Source of the DNA: Chloroflexota bacterium
GTDB lineage: Bacteria; Chloroflexota; Dormibacteria; CF-121
DNA: 7,953 nucleotides
Assembly: GCA_005889285.1 (NCBI GenBank)
Contig: VBFF01000063.1
Span: forward strand, 1-7,953
Direction: 5' to 3'
Part shown: one piece after another, positions 6,665 through 7,953 of the stretch
Position numbering within the stretch: position 1 is the first letter of the stretch
How the letters are laid out: each line of letters begins with the position of its first letter
Notes under the pieces: generated by a model
Told to the model about the DNA's origin: nothing
Databases searched by the model: none
What the model saw: only the letters and a program-made list of their open reading frames with translations
Position numbers and translations under genes: made by a program

Positions 6665-7953
6665 GTCCCGGGCGAGACGGGAAGCGCCCGGCGTGCCTCG
6701 AGGTTGCGCCAGGTGTCGGCGGGCTTGTCGACGCAGAGCAGCACGACGTCGCCCGCTGTCGCCCGGCCGAGCGCGGCATCGATCGCCGGTGTCTCGTCGA
6801 TGATGATCTCGGCGCTCTGCACGCGGCTCTCGGCCGCGGCTTTGATGCCCTCCATCACGTGCTGGGCGATCTCGCCCCGCTGGCGGCCGCGTGGGTTCGC
6901 ATCTTCGCGCACGATCAGGATGTCGAAGACGCGCGCGGCAACGCGCCCGAGCTCGCGCATGTCCTCGTCGCGCCGATCGCCCGGCGTGGCGATCACGGCG
7001 ATGCGCCGACCCGGCTCCGGCCCGTTGACGCCAGGCGCGGTCAGCCGTTCGACGAAATCGCCGGCGAGCGCGAGACCGTGCGGGTTGTGTGCGTAGTCGA
7101 CGATCACCTTGACGCCGTGCAGCTCGAACATGTTGAGGCGTCCGGGCGCTTCGTGGAACGACGGATGGAAGCCGCGCAGCCCCTGCCGGATGTCATGGAG
7201 GTGCGCGCCGGCGGCGTGCGCCGCCGCGGCTGCCGCCAGCGCGTTCTGGACGTTGGCCCGGGCTCGCCCCTCGAAGGTGGCCGGGATCAGGTGAACCCAG
7301 GCGATCTGGGTGGTCCGCCGGCCTTCGCGCAACACCATCATCTCGCCCCCGCCCGGCTGCTTTGCGATGACAAACGCCTTTCGACCGCGGCGCACCCAGC
7401 GGTCGACGAGCTCGTTGTCGTCGCGCATCGAGAAGAGGATCACCGAACCGCTGCAGTGGGTCCGCATCTCGGCGACCAGCTCATCGTCGGCGTTGAGGAC
7501 GGCGGTGCCGCTGCGTGGGACGGCCTCGACGATGACTCGCTTGATCGCGGCCAGCTGCCGCAATGAGTTGACCTCCTTGAGGCCGATGTGGTCGCCGGTG
7601 ACGTTGAGCACGACCGCGACGTCGTTGGCGCTGTAGCCAAGCCCCTCGCGCAGGATCCCGCCACGCGCGACTTCGAAGACGGCAAAATCGACGCGCGGAT
7701 TCTGCAGCACCATGCGCGCCGAACGCGGGCCGCTGGCGTCAGCTTGCTTGACCAGCCGGCCGTCGATGTAAATCCCATCGGTAGTCGTCATCCCGACCTT
7801 GTGGCCGAGCCCCCTGACGATATGGGCGATCATCCTGGCCGTCGTCGTCTTGCCGTTCGAGCCGGTGACCGCCACAATCGGGATGCGTGCCGGTGTCCCC
7901 TGGGGAAAAAGGAGGTCGATGACCGCCTTCGCGACATACTGGGGCTCGCCTTC
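6661..7953 (-). CDS. cphA: Cyanophycin synthetase, C-terminal Mur ligase part (5'-partial)
   Basis: 430 visible residues of a CphA-type protein. The frame is open to the window edge; an internal GTG at 7875 encodes Val of VAVTGSNGKTT and is not the start. The first visible residues (YVAKAVIDLLFPQGTPARIP, 6-25) are the linker between ATP-grasp and Mur ligase domains in CphA. This implies an ATP-grasp domain beyond the window and a full length near the family's usual 850-900 residues. The ligase motifs are P-loop GSNGKTT (31-37), TTTDGIYIDG, EVARGGILREGLGY, LNVTGDHIGL, LNADDE, RANVQNALAAAA, GRLNMFELHG, DYAHNPHGL and ATPGDRRDED. In CphA the ATP-grasp domain extends the poly-Asp backbone and the Mur domain adds Arg to each side-chain carboxylate, forming cytoplasmic storage granules. 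No cyanophycinase is visible in the window. Confidence 0.92.

Noticed and set aside
7875..7875. GTG at 7875 (minus) as the start of a short stand-alone Mur ligase
   Set aside because: The frame continues upstream to the window edge through the conserved CphA linker, and the GTG encodes a residue just before the P-loop.

Overview
The window is high-GC DNA, densely coded, with frequent GTG and TTG starts and sparse Shine-Dalgarno (SD) sequences. This suggests a free-living, high-GC terrestrial bacterium. The gene families and TANNNT-type start signals would fit a Chloroflexota/Dormibacterota- or Actinomycetota-like genome, but there is no phylogenetic marker here and that placement is a guess. 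I see no rRNA, tRNA, CRISPR array, insertion sequence or phage gene.

Layout. (1) 2-850, plus: the C-terminal bulk of a zinc-dependent homocysteine S-methyltransferase family protein, open at the left edge. (2) 851-924: a short gap with a terminator-like hairpin pointing in the minus direction and a promoter-like element that may drive a leaderless cheB. (3) 925-1539, plus: a receiver-less CheB-type methylesterase whose tail overlaps, convergently, the end of (4) a minus-strand pair, cheB (3333-3986) and cheR-PAS-coiled coil-PAS (1525-3336), joined by a 4-bp GTGA overlap. (5) 3987-4065: a divergent promoter region with two -10-like boxes and a 6-bp-arm inverted repeat. (6) 4066-4635 and 4632-5018, plus: a winged-helix DNA-binding protein without a receiver domain, translationally coupled to a small protein that resembles a histidine-kinase dimerisation hairpin lacking the phospho-accepting histidine and the ATPase domain. 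(7) 5030-6664, plus: a Mur ligase-like enzyme with a cyanophycin-synthetase-type N-terminus but no ATP-grasp domain. (8) 6661-7953, minus: the C-terminal Mur-ligase half of an apparently full-type cyanophycin synthetase (CphA), open at the right edge and overlapping gene 7 tail-to-tail by 4 bp.

How the genes may work together. The middle block looks like a sensory module built from parts usually found fused in CheB/CheR/PAS hybrid proteins. Nothing else from a chemotaxis pathway is visible (no CheA, CheW, CheY or receptor), so a non-chemotactic signalling role is the more natural reading. The divergent winged-helix/DHp-like pair could be its transcriptional output, possibly without phosphotransfer. 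The right-hand block concerns cyanophycin-like amino-acid polymer metabolism (nitrogen/carbon storage). A link between the two blocks is suggested only by the short 11-bp gap between the DHp-like gene and the Mur-ligase gene.
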